The notes below the pieces were generated by a model. That model saw nothing but the letters and a program-made list of their open reading frames with translations. It searched no databases and was not told the origin of the DNA. The position numbers were made by a program, and so were the translations under genes. DNA of 64,000 nt, taken from Paenarthrobacter sp. AR 02. Its GTDB lineage: Bacteria; Actinomycetota; Actinomycetes; Actinomycetales; Micrococcaceae. The stretch spans positions 1-64,000 of the forward strand of contig NZ_JAJUKH010000009.1 in NCBI RefSeq assembly GCF_021538675.1, given 5' to 3'. Positions 43,060-51,654 of the stretch are shown here, piece after piece (position 1 is the stretch's first letter; every line of letters begins with the position of its first letter).

Positions 43060-44102
43060 GACCTCAATATTGTCACACCCTGTGCTTCCATTTCCGCGAG
43101 ACGAGAGAGCGGATCAGGCGCGGATTCGGGGAAGGAAACACCCGGTCGGGCGCCCTCTGCAAGCACCGTCTGCAACCCGAGCAAGCCGCCCAGCGCCGTG
43201 AGGTGCGCTTGTCCTTGGGGATCGGAAATGACAGCAGTCCGCGTTCCATTCGGGCCCTCCACATCCACCCGGATGTGCGCGGTTCCGCCTGCACCCGGCG
43301 AGTACAGCAAGGATCGGCGCAGCGGCGTCCACCGCTCACCGCTCCCCCAGCGGAACAGTCCCACCGCACGGGCGGCGAGCAACGCCGTCGTCGATGCGTT
43401 AGAACTGAACCCGATCCTGGTAGCCACCGAGCCCGCGCCGATGGTCAGCGGCAGGGTGAACTGCTCGGGGGTGTCCAGCCGCGCCACTTTGGTGCGGTGC
43501 CCGGCGATGTCCACCCAGCGCGCATCCGTCAACGGGCTGACGACGGCGGCCTGGCCGCGTTTGCGTACTTCGAAGTCCAGTCCCAGCCGGTCCATGAAGT
43601 CCACGGAGTCGACTCCGGCCTGGTCGTTGATGTCGTAGCGGATGGCGATATCAATCTGGTCCGCACCGCCGGCCTCCTGCGCCAAGGCTGCGGCGACGAT
43701 GTTGGTGACTCCGCCCATCCATCCGGAGCTCAGCAATACGGGAGCCGTCGGCTGGAGGAGGGTTGCCCGAGTGACTGCCCTGGTGACCCGGCTGGTCCAA
43801 CGCGTGACATCCACGTAGGGAATTCCGGAAATGGCGGCGGCGCGAAGGACCCTGTCGTCGGGGTCATTTACGGTGCTGATCACAGCCCTGACCTTGGCCG
43901 CGAAGGGTTCGGGGTGGTTGAGGTCCCACTTCCTGACCGTCACATTCCCGCTGGCCAAGTGGCTGCCACGGGCCGGGTTTCTGCCGGTGAGGAGCAGGGG
44001 CCATTCTTTCGGGGCAAGCCGGGTCAGCGCTGTGCCGACGGTGCCGTATCCGCCCACGATCAGCACTGGACCGGCGGTATCAAGTTCAAGGAGATCATTC
44101 AT
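43056..44102 (-). CDS. Saccharopine dehydrogenase-like NAD(P)-binding protein
   Basis: 348 aa. Starts with a Rossmann motif V-L-I-V-G-G-Y-G-T-V-G-T-A-L, then L-L-T-G-R-N-P-A-R-G and A-V-I-S-T-V-N-D-P, as in the saccharopine dehydrogenase family of trans-acting reductases. Substrate unknown. A TATAAT box ends 8 bp before the ATG, so the message is probably leaderless. First gene of a two-gene operon with its TetR regulator. Confidence 0.75.
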   Translation of the reverse strand: MNDLLELDTAGPVLIVGGYGTVGTALTRLAPKEWPLLLTGRNPARGSHLASGNVTVRKWDLNHPEPFAAKVRAVISTVNDPDDRVLRAAAISGIPYVDVTRWTSRVTRAVTRATLLQPTAPVLLSSGWMGGVTNIVAAALAQEAGGADQIDIAIRYDINDQAGVDSVDFMDRLGLDFEVRKRGQAAVVSPLTDARWVDIAGHRTKVARLDTPEQFTLPLTIGAGSVATRIGFSSNASTTALLAARAVGLFRWGSGERWTPLRRSLLYSPGAGGTAHIRVDVEGPNGTRTAVISDPQGQAHLTALGGLLGLQTVLAEGARPGVSFPESAPDPLSRLAEMEAQGVTILRS

Positions 44103-44109
44103 GAAAATT

Positions 44110-44129
44110 ATTATAGGTCATTTGACCTA
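44110..44129 (-). promoter_or_regulatory. TetR operator overlapping a -10 box
   Basis: TAGGTCA (44114-44120) and TGACCTA (44123-44129) are a perfect 7-2-7 inverted repeat. On the minus strand the repeat runs into TATAAT (44115-44110), a consensus -10, with seven bases left before the ATG at 44102. Binding there would block RNA polymerase, and the transcript would begin at or next to the start codon. No good -35 is seen. Confidence 0.7.
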
Positions 44130-44225
44130 GAAATCCCGTTGGGGTGGGCCTGTAGCCCATGGCCGGGCCGGAGTAGGCTGCACTTATCTGCCGGAGCAAT
44201 ACCCCTGAGTAGGCAAAGGAGAATC

Positions 44226-44414
44226 ATGACACTTCCTCCGATCCACGAGCCCGAACCGTTTCCCCCGGATCCCGGGCCCGTGCCGCCACCGCCGGATCCC
44301 ACTACCCCGTTCCCCCCAAGCCCCATCCCGGATCCCAATCCCACACCGGGCCCGACGCCCACTCCCGATCCAGGCCCCGTGCCGCCGCACCCGAACCCGG
44401 ACCCCACCTTCTGA
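44226..44414 (+). CDS. Half-proline mini-protein (62 aa)
   Basis: 62 aa with AAGGAG 4 nt before the ATG. Thirty-one residues are proline; the rest are mainly Asp, Glu, Thr and Gly. P-D-P-G-P-V-P-P occurs twice, near 14-21 and 47-54. It should form an extended polyproline-II rod and is acidic. No signal peptide. The longer open frame in the same phase (from 43203) is antisense to the dehydrogenase gene and is not used. It is followed by a terminator. Function unknown; ribosome stalling at Pro runs would call for EF-P. Confidence 0.6.
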   Translation: MTLPPIHEPEPFPPDPGPVPPPPDPTTPFPPSPIPDPNPTPGPTPTPDPGPVPPHPNPDPTF

Positions 44415-44431
44415 CGCTCCTGGATTAAATA

Positions 44432-44473
44432 CGACGGCGGCCGGTTGCCTGGGAGGGCAACCAGCCGCCGTCG
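44432..44473. terminator. Bidirectional terminator
   Basis: An 18-bp stem with one mismatch (arms 44432-44449 and 44456-44473, loop TGGGAG) between the convergent Pro-rich gene and the DUF1801-like gene. Confidence 0.8.
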
Positions 44474-44487
44474 GGGTTTAAGTCGCT

Positions 44488-44943
44488 TTAGGCGACGGCC
44501 CTCTTGATGAGTTCCACGATCTTCGCTTCAACCTCCGGCGTGATCTCCTTGAGGGCAAAAGATGTAGGCCACATGGGTCCGTCGTCGAGGGCGGCGTTCT
44601 CTTCGAAGCCGAGCGTCGCGTAACGGCTCTTGAATTTGTCGGCGCTCTTGAAGAAGACGATGTTCTTCCCGTCCTTGGCGTAGGCCGGCATGCCGTACCA
44701 AGTCTTTGGAGTCAGCTCCGGGGCGTGCTCCCTGACGATTTCGTGGAGGCGCTTGGCCATGGCCTGGTCCGACTCAGGCATTTCGGCGATCTTCGCCTGG
44801 ACGTCCGCCTCACCATCTGCGGCGGACGATTTCTTCCTGGCGGTCTTCTTCAGTTCCTGCGCGCGCTCCTTCATTGCCGAGCGTTCATCATCGCTGAATC
44901 CGTCGTAGGACTTTGTCTTGTCAGCTGTTCCTGTCCCAGCCAT
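44488..44943 (-). CDS. DUF1801-like protein
   Basis: 151 aa. The C-terminal two thirds match the DUF1801/YdhG fold: [24 protein letters not shown] and Y-A-T-L-G-F. The N-terminal 60 residues are Lys/Glu-rich and probably helical. Relatives are thought to be intracellular iron chaperones or have no known role. Monocistronic. Confidence 0.8.
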   Translation of the reverse strand: MAGTGTADKTKSYDGFSDDERSAMKERAQELKKTARKKSSAADGEADVQAKIAEMPESDQAMAKRLHEIVREHAPELTPKTWYGMPAYAKDGKNIVFFKSADKFKSRYATLGFEENAALDDGPMWPTSFALKEITPEVEAKIVELIKRAVA

Positions 44944-45201
44944 TTCGCGGCCCCCTGATCTGTTGGACGTTGTTTGGATACCTCAACGGTAGGTGCGCCT
45001 TGCGCCGGATGCTTCTCCGATCCTGCTCGCTTGCCGGTGCGGCAGTCTTGAGGTTTTCCTGAGGAACTGTTGCAGGTTTGCACGAGTGGTTCTTGAGGGT
45101 GGCCCGGCAGAGTAGTTCCCAAGCCCCGCCGGGTCTGATCGGATTCTTCAACCCCAGCCCGATCAGGCCCGGCGCGAAACACCAGAAGGAGGATGACCAC
45201 C

Positions 45202-45636
45202 ATGACCACGCAGAACAGCGTCCTGCGCAGCCTGGTGATCGCCGCCGTCGTTATTCTTGGCCTGGTGGGGGCGCCGGCAGCGGCGTTTGCCGCGTTCAGC
45301 GACACTGACCAAAACGCCTCGCAGTTCTCCACGGCCAGCCTCGCCGCACCGGCAACGGCGAACGTGTCCATGAGCTGTTCGCTCGGTATCCGGGCCACTG
45401 TCACTGTCAATTCCTTCGGGGCAGTAGCCAACGCGAACTACCACGACATCAAACTCTTCAACCGCTCCGGGACACTCGAGTTCACCGGCGACCTCAGCAA
45501 AGCCAGCGGAAAGACCTACACCTCCGGCTACCAAGTGATCGGAACCTGGACCTACGAAATCCGCGGCTACTACAAGGTCCCGGGCACCACCAATGTCTGG
45601 ACGGGCAAAGTCCTCAAGGGCACGCTGACCTGCTGA
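45202..45636 (+). CDS. Secreted protein with SipW-type signal region
   Basis: 144 aa from the ATG at 45202, because AAGGAGG ends 9 nt upstream; an ATG at 45193 touches it. Signal peptide of about 30 residues, followed by A-A-F-S-D-T-D-Q-N then S-T-A-S-L-A-A-P, a context seen in SipW-dependent TasA/camelysin-like proteins. The mature about 110 residues look beta-rich with two cysteines, one at the very end. No sipW gene is nearby. Function unknown. Confidence 0.65.
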   Translation: MTTQNSVLRSLVIAAVVILGLVGAPAAAFAAFSDTDQNASQFSTASLAAPATANVSMSCSLGIRATVTVNSFGAVANANYHDIKLFNRSGTLEFTGDLSKASGKTYTSGYQVIGTWTYEIRGYYKVPGTTNVWTGKVLKGTLTC

Positions 45637-45657
45637 CCCGGCGGGCACCCACACACT

Positions 45658-45704
45658 CCAACGGCCCCGACACGCTTATGCAGATGGCGTATCGGGGCCG
45701 TTGG
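45658..45704 (+). terminator. Rho-independent terminator
   Basis: CCAACGGCCCCGA (45658-45670) pairs with TCGGGGCCGTTGG (45692-45704) and is followed by CCTTTT. It ends the secreted-protein gene and faces the convergent oxidoreductase gene. Confidence 0.85.
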
Positions 45705-45720
45705 CCTTTTGCGTTCCGGG

Positions 45721-46839
45721 CTAGGAGAACCGGCCCGGCCGGAACGTAGCGAACATGGGGTGCTTGTCCCCGGTCAGGATCTCACCGGAAAGCAATTCGC
45801 CTGCGATGAGGCCCAGAGTGGCACCTGAGTGGGTGAAAGCTACGAAGCAGCCCGGTACCTGGCCGAGTTCCCCGAAGACGGGTTCGCCGTCGCCCGGGAT
45901 TGGCTTGTACCCGATCTTCCACGATGCAGGCTTAAGCTCGGGGTTTCCCGCGATCAGCCTGGACGACTCGTCTGCCAATTCCTGGACGACATCATCAGGG
46001 ATGGTGAACGAACCGTCCGCATGCTCCGTGATGTGCTCTTCATACCAGTCGTGGTCCAAGGCAAAAGTGTTGCCCGGGTTAGGTCGCACGGCGGCGCGCG
46101 GCGTATTCATCACTGCGGCGACCTGGTGCTCAACGGGCTTGGTAACAACAAGCATGGAGACCGGCGAACCGTTCGGTATCTCGACGCCGAGCGGCCTCAC
46201 GACGGCGGGCGTTGCAGCGCCGCAGGCTACGAGCACGGCGTCCGCCGGGTACGTTGCACCTCCGGCGGTTTCGACGCCGGTGGCCCGGCCGCCGTCGACC
46301 ATCACCGAGGCTTTGCCTGCATTGAGGACCAGCCGGCCGCCAAGGGCGTGGAATTCTTCCATCAGGAAGTTCACCAAATCCGGCAGGCTGACCCAGCCCT
46401 CGCCGGGATTGAAGATTGCGTTCTCCGGGACGGCACTGGCGTCGATCCCGGGAGTAGCCGAGGCAATCTCTTCCGGCGCCAGGAGCCTGGAGTCGTAGCC
46501 GATTGACGTCTCGTAGGCGTGCCGGGCTTTGGTGACTTCGCTTTGACCGGCGGAGTTCCACATGAGGCCGCCGCCGAACTGAAGCCATTCACGGTTGGGA
46601 TCGGCGGCGAAGAGCGTGCGGTACCGGTCAACGCCGGCCATGCGCAACTGGTGATAGGGAGTGGAGCGCTCTCCAGCAGAGTTGAGCCAGGACAGGGAAC
46701 GGCCGGAAGCCTCGCTGGCCAGCCCCTGCTCGGTCAAAAGGGTAACGGTTGCACCTTGGCGGAGCAGGTGCACCGCGGTGGAGACGCCCAGGATGCCGCC
46801 GCCAATGACGGCGACATGCTTGGTAACGGTGGAAGACAT
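45721..46839 (-). CDS. FAD-dependent oxidoreductase (DAO family)
   Basis: 372 aa from the ATG at 46839; the frame is open to 47202 but overlaps the upstream gene. The N-terminal FAD motif V-A-V-I-G-G-G-I-L-G-V-S is followed by E-A-S-G-R-S and a C-terminal G-A-T-L-G-L-I-A-G. The family oxidises secondary or D-amino acids (sarcosine oxidase, D-amino acid dehydrogenase, fructosyl-amino acid oxidase). The last gene of an operon with a polar-amino-acid ABC importer under a LacI regulator; an amino acid conjugated to a sugar is an attractive but unproven substrate. Confidence 0.82.
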   Translation of the reverse strand: MSSTVTKHVAVIGGGILGVSTAVHLLRQGATVTLLTEQGLASEASGRSLSWLNSAGERSTPYHQLRMAGVDRYRTLFAADPNREWLQFGGGLMWNSAGQSEVTKARHAYETSIGYDSRLLAPEEIASATPGIDASAVPENAIFNPGEGWVSLPDLVNFLMEEFHALGGRLVLNAGKASVMVDGGRATGVETAGGATYPADAVLVACGAATPAVVRPLGVEIPNGSPVSMLVVTKPVEHQVAAVMNTPRAAVRPNPGNTFALDHDWYEEHITEHADGSFTIPDDVVQELADESSRLIAGNPELKPASWKIGYKPIPGDGEPVFGELGQVPGCFVAFTHSGATLGLIAGELLSGEILTGDKHPMFATFRPGRFS

Positions 46840-46894
46840 GCGTGATCTCTCTTTCAGGTTCTGGCGGGTGGAGCATGTTGGCGCTATGCGCCAC

Positions 46895-47941
46895 CTAGGC
46901 GAAGGCGTGAATGTTTTCGATGATTTTGAGGGTTTCCAGTGCCTCTGCCGGATGCACGGGCAACGGTCCTTGGCCACGGATCGACGCTGCAAGTTCCGCG
47001 TAGAACCGGGGGTAGTCGCCTCCTTCCGCCGGCACTGGCGTGGCCAAACCGTCAACTCCCAAGAGGCCCCAGGATTCTTCGGGTTCATTGCCGTAGGCAG
47101 CGTCCGACGGCGTGACTCCGGCTGCCAGCGCGGGTTCCTGTCCGTCGAGCCCCCACTTGGTGTACCCGGCTTGGGAGCCCAGGACGTGGAACCGTGGGCC
47201 AACCTGGGCCGCCATGCCGTTCATCCACAGCCGTGATCGAACGCCCGATTCGTGACGCAAGGAGACGAAAGCCTCGGTGTCCGCAGCCTCCGGATGCGGC
47301 CCGTGGTTGGCGGTCTCGCCATAGCTCTCCTCCACAGGACCGAAAAGTTGGATGGCTTGGTCGATCAGATGGGCGCCGAGGTCGTGAAGTATGCCGCCGC
47401 CTTCGGCCAGTGTCGCTGAATCACGCCAGTTGCCAAAGCCTGCAGGCCGCCACCATTCAAACCGGGACTCAAAGGTCCGCACATCCCCGAGTGCGCCGTC
47501 CTGCAGCAGCCTTCGGAGTGTAAGGAAGTCGGCATCCCACCGGCGGTTCTGGAAAACCGTCAGTTGCACACCGGCGTCGGAAGCCCGGGCGGCCAACTCC
47601 TCACCGTGGGCGACCGTGATAACAAAAGGCTTGTCGACTACTACGTTCAGCCCGTGGGCGATGGCCATGGCCCCCAGCTCCAGGTGCGTCAGCGGCGGTG
47701 TTCCGAGCACCACCAGGTCAAGCTCCCCGGCAAAAGCGAACAGCTCCTCCGGCGTGGCCACGATTCTCGTCTGCGGGTACTGCCGGGCAGCCTCCGCCCT
47801 TCGGTGCGGATCGGCCGTGACGATGATGTCCAGCGAGTAGTTCGGGTCCGCCGCGATCAGCGGAGCGTGGAAAACCTTGCCGGAGACACCAAACCCGACG
47901 ACGGCGGTTCGGATGGGTGCCACTGCTGGCCTGCCCATCAC
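46895..47941 (-). CDS. Gfo/Idh/MocA family oxidoreductase
   Basis: 348 aa. Rossmann start V-G-F-G-V-S-G-K-V-F-H, then V-V-D-K-P-F (the family's E-K-P equivalent) near 97 and L-H-D-L-G-A-H-L-I-D-Q near 185. NAD(P)-dependent sugar or inositol dehydrogenase-like enzymes. Encoded between the ABC ATPase (4-nt overlap) and the DAO-family enzyme. Its presence next to an amino-acid-type importer supports a sugar-linked substrate. Confidence 0.84.
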   Translation of the reverse strand: MMGRPAVAPIRTAVVGFGVSGKVFHAPLIAADPNYSLDIIVTADPHRRAEAARQYPQTRIVATPEELFAFAGELDLVVLGTPPLTHLELGAMAIAHGLNVVVDKPFVITVAHGEELAARASDAGVQLTVFQNRRWDADFLTLRRLLQDGALGDVRTFESRFEWWRPAGFGNWRDSATLAEGGGILHDLGAHLIDQAIQLFGPVEESYGETANHGPHPEAADTEAFVSLRHESGVRSRLWMNGMAAQVGPRFHVLGSQAGYTKWGLDGQEPALAAGVTPSDAAYGNEPEESWGLLGVDGLATPVPAEGGDYPRFYAELAASIRGQGPLPVHPAEALETLKIIENIHAFA

Positions 47942-48735
47942 AGGACTTCCGAGAGAAAGCGTTGCAGGCGTTCACTGCGCGGGTTGTCGAAGAGCTCGTT
48001 AGGGGTGCCGATCTCCACCACTTCGCCCTCGTCCATGAACACCACTTGGTCGGCTACCTTGCGGGCGAAGCCCATCTCGTGGGTAACAACCAGCATGGTC
48101 ATGCCGCGGCGGCCAAGGCCTGCCATGAGGTTCAAGACGCCTTTGACGAGTTCGGGGTCCAGTGCGCTCGTGGCTTCGTCGAACAGCATGACCTCTGGCT
48201 CCATGGCAAGCGCGCGGGCGATGGCAACACGCTGCTGTTGACCGCCGGAGAGGTCCCTTGGCCTATGGTCGGCCCGCTCAGCGAGACCGACTTCCGCCAG
48301 TCGGCGGCGGGCCCGTTCCCGTGCCTCCGCCTTGGACATTCCCTTGACGCTCCAGAGGGCGAGCGCCACGTTCTCGAGGGCGGTGTGGTCCGGGAAGAGG
48401 TTGAAGTGCTGGAACACCATGCCTATGCGTGCTCGGAGAACGTCAGGCTTGACGGTGAGGGCGCTCTCTCCTGCAAGGAGGACGTCACCGCTTTTGGGTT
48501 CGTGGAGTCGGTTGACTCCTCGCAGCAGCGTGGACTTGCCGGATCCGGATGGGCCAATGATGCATGTGGTGGTTCCCGGAGCCACGGAGAGGGTGACGTT
48601 GCGGAGCACTTCAACGTCGCCGTAGGCCATGGTCAGGTTCTGCAATTCCAGGCTGGACCCGTGGAACTTTTCGATGTCCTGGTTTGGCTTGTTGGTGCTG
48701 GTCGCACTGCTGCTTGTGAGGTTCACGTGTTGCAC
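47938..48735 (-). CDS. Polar amino acid ABC transporter ATPase
   Basis: 265 aa. Walker A G-P-S-G-S-G-K-S-T, signature L-S-G-G-Q-Q-Q-R, Walker B V-M-L-F-D-E, H-loop V-V-T-H-E-M. GlnQ/HisP class. A Ser/Thr/Asn-rich extension of about 27 residues precedes the ABC core. Drives the permease encoded upstream, with which it overlaps by 13 nt. Confidence 0.92.
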   Translation of the reverse strand: MQHVNLTSSSATSTNKPNQDIEKFHGSSLELQNLTMAYGDVEVLRNVTLSVAPGTTTCIIGPSGSGKSTLLRGVNRLHEPKSGDVLLAGESALTVKPDVLRARIGMVFQHFNLFPDHTALENVALALWSVKGMSKAEARERARRRLAEVGLAERADHRPRDLSGGQQQRVAIARALAMEPEVMLFDEATSALDPELVKGVLNLMAGLGRRGMTMLVVTHEMGFARKVADQVVFMDEGEVVEIGTPNELFDNPRSERLQRFLSEVL

Positions 48736-49511
48736 CCGGTGATGAGCGGCGAAGCCGCGTCGAGTTCCTTGACTTCCTTCAGCCCACTGGTTGGTGCGGT
48801 GGGACGGCGTCGGCCGGTTCGGAACTTGTTGTCGAAGTAGTTGACCAGGTGGGTCAGGGGGACGGTGATGATCAGGTAGAAGATACCGGCCATGACCAGG
48901 GGCGAAAGGTTGCCGGAGAGCACTGCTGCGTCCTGCCCTACCCGGAACAGTTCGCGCTCGCTGACCAAGAGCCCCAGGAAGTACACCAGCGAGGAATCCT
49001 TGACGATGGCAATGAACTGGTTCACCAAGGCAGGCAGCACGCGGCGCACTCCTTGCGGGACCACCACGAGTGCCATGGACTTGGTGTAGCTCATGCCCAG
49101 GGCGCGGCAGGCTTCGCCCTGGCCCTTGTCCACGCTAAGGATGCCGGCGCGGAAGATCTCTCCGATGTAGGCACTGGCGATGAGGCTCAGCGCGATGATT
49201 CCCAGCGGGTAGGGGGAGGGACCGAACACGGACTGGCTCAGCCGGGCAAAACCCTGGCCGATCAGCAGGATCGTAAGGATCGCAGGGAGCCCGCGGAAGA
49301 GGTCGGTGTAGATCCTTGCAGGGATTCGCAACCACTTCGACCGCGAGATTCCCATCACCGCTACCACCATGCCCATGACTACGCCAAGGATGGTTGCTGC
49401 GAAGGAGATGATCAGGGTGTTGAGGAGGCCAACTCCGAGGAGTTGGGGCAGCACTTCGACCATGGCATCAAAGTCGAGGAACGTGCGGCTGATGGTGTTG
49501 AGCCAATCCAT
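48723..49511 (-). CDS. Polar amino acid ABC transporter permease
   Basis: 262 aa, five or six hydrophobic segments. His/Glu/Gln family permease with the EAA loop G-Q-G-E-A-C-R-A-L-G-M-S. It probably homodimerises, since only one permease gene is present. It follows the binding-protein gene by 33 bp. Confidence 0.9.
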   Translation of the reverse strand: MDWLNTISRTFLDFDAMVEVLPQLLGVGLLNTLIISFAATILGVVMGMVVAVMGISRSKWLRIPARIYTDLFRGLPAILTILLIGQGFARLSQSVFGPSPYPLGIIALSLIASAYIGEIFRAGILSVDKGQGEACRALGMSYTKSMALVVVPQGVRRVLPALVNQFIAIVKDSSLVYFLGLLVSERELFRVGQDAAVLSGNLSPLVMAGIFYLIITVPLTHLVNYFDNKFRTGRRRPTAPTSGLKEVKELDAASPLITGCNT

Positions 49512-49544
49512 TGGGTGCTCTCAGACGTTGGTTGGTGGGCCGAC

Positions 49545-50411
49545 TTACTTGGTGGCGGAAGCGGACGGGTTGGAGGTCTGCTCTGCCTTGGGGAGGTATT
49601 GTTCCGGCATCGGTGAACCCGGGAACCACTTCTGGTAGAGCTTCTTCCAGGTGCCGTCTTCCATCGCTGCCGCGAGGCCCTTGTTCAGCGCGTCCTTGAA
49701 GGCGGGCTTGTCTTTGGCGATAGCGAACCCGGCCGGAGCGTCAAAGGATGGAATGTCGGCAGCACTGACCAGGCCAAACTGCTCCTGGTAGGCCTTTGCA
49801 GCCTCGTAATCGAGGAAATGGGCATCCACGGAACCGCTGTTCACGGCCGCGATGGCAGTGTTGTTGTCAGGGAAGCGGACCAGTTGCGCCGAGGTGAAGT
49901 TCTTCACTGCGTAGGCTTCCTGCAACGTGCCTTGGACTACGCCCAGGCGCTTGCCGTTGAGGCCGTCAACGTCGCTGATGCCCGAGGTCTTTGTGGTGAT
50001 GACCGTCAGGTAGCCGGCGAGGTAGCCGTCGGAGAAGTCCACTGTTTCTTTGCGCTTGTCGGTGATGCCGATAGCTGCCACACCAACGTCGAACTGGCCG
50101 TTGGCTACGGCTGCGAGCAGTCCCGAGAAGTCCTGCCCGGTGAAGACAACCTTGTCTACGCCGGCGCGGTGGGCAACATCCTTGAACAGCTCCACGTCAA
50201 AGCCCGTGAAGTTACCCGAGCTGTCGGTGAAGGTATACGGCTTGGAGTCGCCCAGGCTGGCAACCCGGATGGTGCCCGACTCGATCAGGCCGTAGGGATT
50301 GTCGGCGGAGGGCGAGGAGCTGGCGGAGGATCCACCGCAGCCGGAAAGGGCGAGGATTGCCGCCAAGGCCGCTGCTGCCAGCGCTGCCGGGCGGAAGTTC
50401 AATTTGATCAC
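49545..50411 (-). CDS. Amino-acid-type ABC substrate-binding lipoprotein
   Basis: 288 aa from the GTG at 50411; a TTG at 50423 is also in frame but lacks a ribosome-binding site. Lipobox L-S-G-C near 25, then a periplasmic-binding-protein-3 fold: [10 protein letters not shown] near 75 and [11 protein letters not shown]. Binds the imported solute at the cell surface. First gene of the operon, divergent from lacI-type 50593. Confidence 0.9.
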   Translation of the reverse strand: MIKLNFRPAALAAAALAAILALSGCGGSSASSSPSADNPYGLIESGTIRVASLGDSKPYTFTDSSGNFTGFDVELFKDVAHRAGVDKVVFTGQDFSGLLAAVANGQFDVGVAAIGITDKRKETVDFSDGYLAGYLTVITTKTSGISDVDGLNGKRLGVVQGTLQEAYAVKNFTSAQLVRFPDNNTAIAAVNSGSVDAHFLDYEAAKAYQEQFGLVSAADIPSFDAPAGFAIAKDKPAFKDALNKGLAAAMEDGTWKKLYQKWFPGSPMPEQYLPKAEQTSNPSASATK

Positions 50412-50488
50412 AGCGTTGTCCAATCGTGGGAGGGAAAAGCGGTGCTGTCAGGAGCCGCTGGAGATATTGCTCGATGCGGGAGTCTTGC

Positions 50489-50527
50489 TGAGTCCGGTCT
50501 CATTCTCTAGGATTGAGACCGGACTCA
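50489..50527. promoter_or_regulatory. Two LacI-type operators
   Basis: TGAGTCCGGTCTCA (50489-50502) and its exact reverse complement TGAGACCGGACTCA (50514-50527). Each is itself nearly palindromic, TGAG-N-CCGG-N-CTCA, with the central CpG typical of LacI-family operators. Centres are 25 bp apart. They lie between the divergent binding-protein and regulator genes. Confidence 0.75.
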
Positions 50528-50592
50528 CATCGATTGATTAGAATGTAGCGGAACTCACAAAGCCGCGTCAACACCCCTTTGGAAAGGTGAAC

Positions 50593-51654
50593 ATGAGCAC
50601 TGAGGGATCCCGACGGCGGGACGTAACGGTTGCCGACGTCGCCAAGGCCGCGCAGGTGTCCAAGGCCCAGGCTGCACGGGCCCTGGGCAATTACGGGGCT
50701 GTCAGCGACGACGTCCGCGAGCGTGTCCTCGCCGCCGCCGAGGAGTTGGAGTACCGGCCCAACGAATTGGCCCGCAGTATGAATACCGGGAAATCGAACA
50801 CCATCGGGGTGGTGGTGGGCGATATCGAAAACCCGCATTTCGGCCTTGCCATGAGAGGCATCACAGACACCGCCAAGAAGAGCGGGTACCACGTCATCCT
50901 CATCAACACCGACGAGGAAAGAGCCGCCGAAGTAGACGCCGTGCGGGTGCTCCTGGATAAAAGGGTGGATGGGCTGATTGTGGCCCCGGCATCGTCCGTG
51001 CATACCGCGCACCTCCAACAGCTCCGCGAGTCGGGGCGCCCCCTGGTACTTCTGGACCGTGCTGCGGAGGGGCTGGATGCCGAGGCGTTCGCCGTGGACA
51101 TGACCGGCATCTCCTACGAATCCACCAAACACCTCCTCGCGGCCGGGCACCGTCGGATCGCCTTCGTGTCCACGCTGACCTCGGACAAGCCCTACCAGGA
51201 AGGAATGGCCTTGGAGTCCTCGCAAATCGCCGACCGCCTGGATGGAATCCGCCGCGCCTTCGAGGAAGAAGGGCTGACCCGACCCGCCGACCTTGTCCGG
51301 CTCAACGCCGGCGACGCCGAATCGGTGAAGAAAATTACCCTGGAACTCCTGGACGGACCCAACGCCGCCACCGCCATCATTGCCTCCGACGGCCTGATCG
51401 CACTGGGCGTAGTGGAAGCCATCCAGGAATCAGGCCGATCAATTCCCGACGACGTCTCTTTCCTCATGTACGACGACTTCGCTTGGACGCGGCTCACCAC
51501 TCCCCCGCTCACGGTCATTGCACAACCCGTTTACGAGATGGGTCAGGCCGCAGCCTCGGCACTCATCAGGCAGATCGAAGGCAGGAGGACCTCCGCACCC
51601 AGCCCGGAGTTGGCGGCCCGCCTGATCGTGCGTGGCTCAATCGGTGCGGCCTAG
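50593..51654 (+). CDS. LacI family transcriptional regulator
   Basis: 353 aa from the ATG at 50593, with GGAAAGG upstream; an earlier GTG (50587) overlaps that site. Helix-turn-helix T-V-A-D-V-A-K-A-A-Q-V-S-K-A-Q-A-A-R-A-L, hinge Y-R-P-N-E-L-A-R-S-M, then a periplasmic-binding-protein-like sensor domain ending in R-L-I-V-R-G-S. It probably represses the divergent importer operon through the sites at 50489-50527 and is relieved by a sugar-like effector. Its stop overlaps that of the convergent gene. Confidence 0.9.
   Translation: MSTEGSRRRDVTVADVAKAAQVSKAQAARALGNYGAVSDDVRERVLAAAEELEYRPNELARSMNTGKSNTIGVVVGDIENPHFGLAMRGITDTAKKSGYHVILINTDEERAAEVDAVRVLLDKRVDGLIVAPASSVHTAHLQQLRESGRPLVLLDRAAEGLDAEAFAVDMTGISYESTKHLLAAGHRRIAFVSTLTSDKPYQEGMALESSQIADRLDGIRRAFEEEGLTRPADLVRLNAGDAESVKKITLELLDGPNAATAIIASDGLIALGVVEAIQESGRSIPDDVSFLMYDDFAWTRLTTPPLTVIAQPVYEMGQAAASALIRQIEGRRTSAPSPELAARLIVRGSIGAA

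Noticed and set aside
43203-44225. Upstream part of the plus-strand frame that ends in the Pro-rich protein
   Set aside because: Antisense to the dehydrogenase gene. The ATG at 44226 has its own ribosome-binding site, so only the last 63 codons are taken.
46840-47202. Long N-terminal extension of the FAD oxidoreductase
   Set aside because: It would overlap the Gfo/Idh/MocA gene; the FAD-binding motif begins right after the ATG at 46839.
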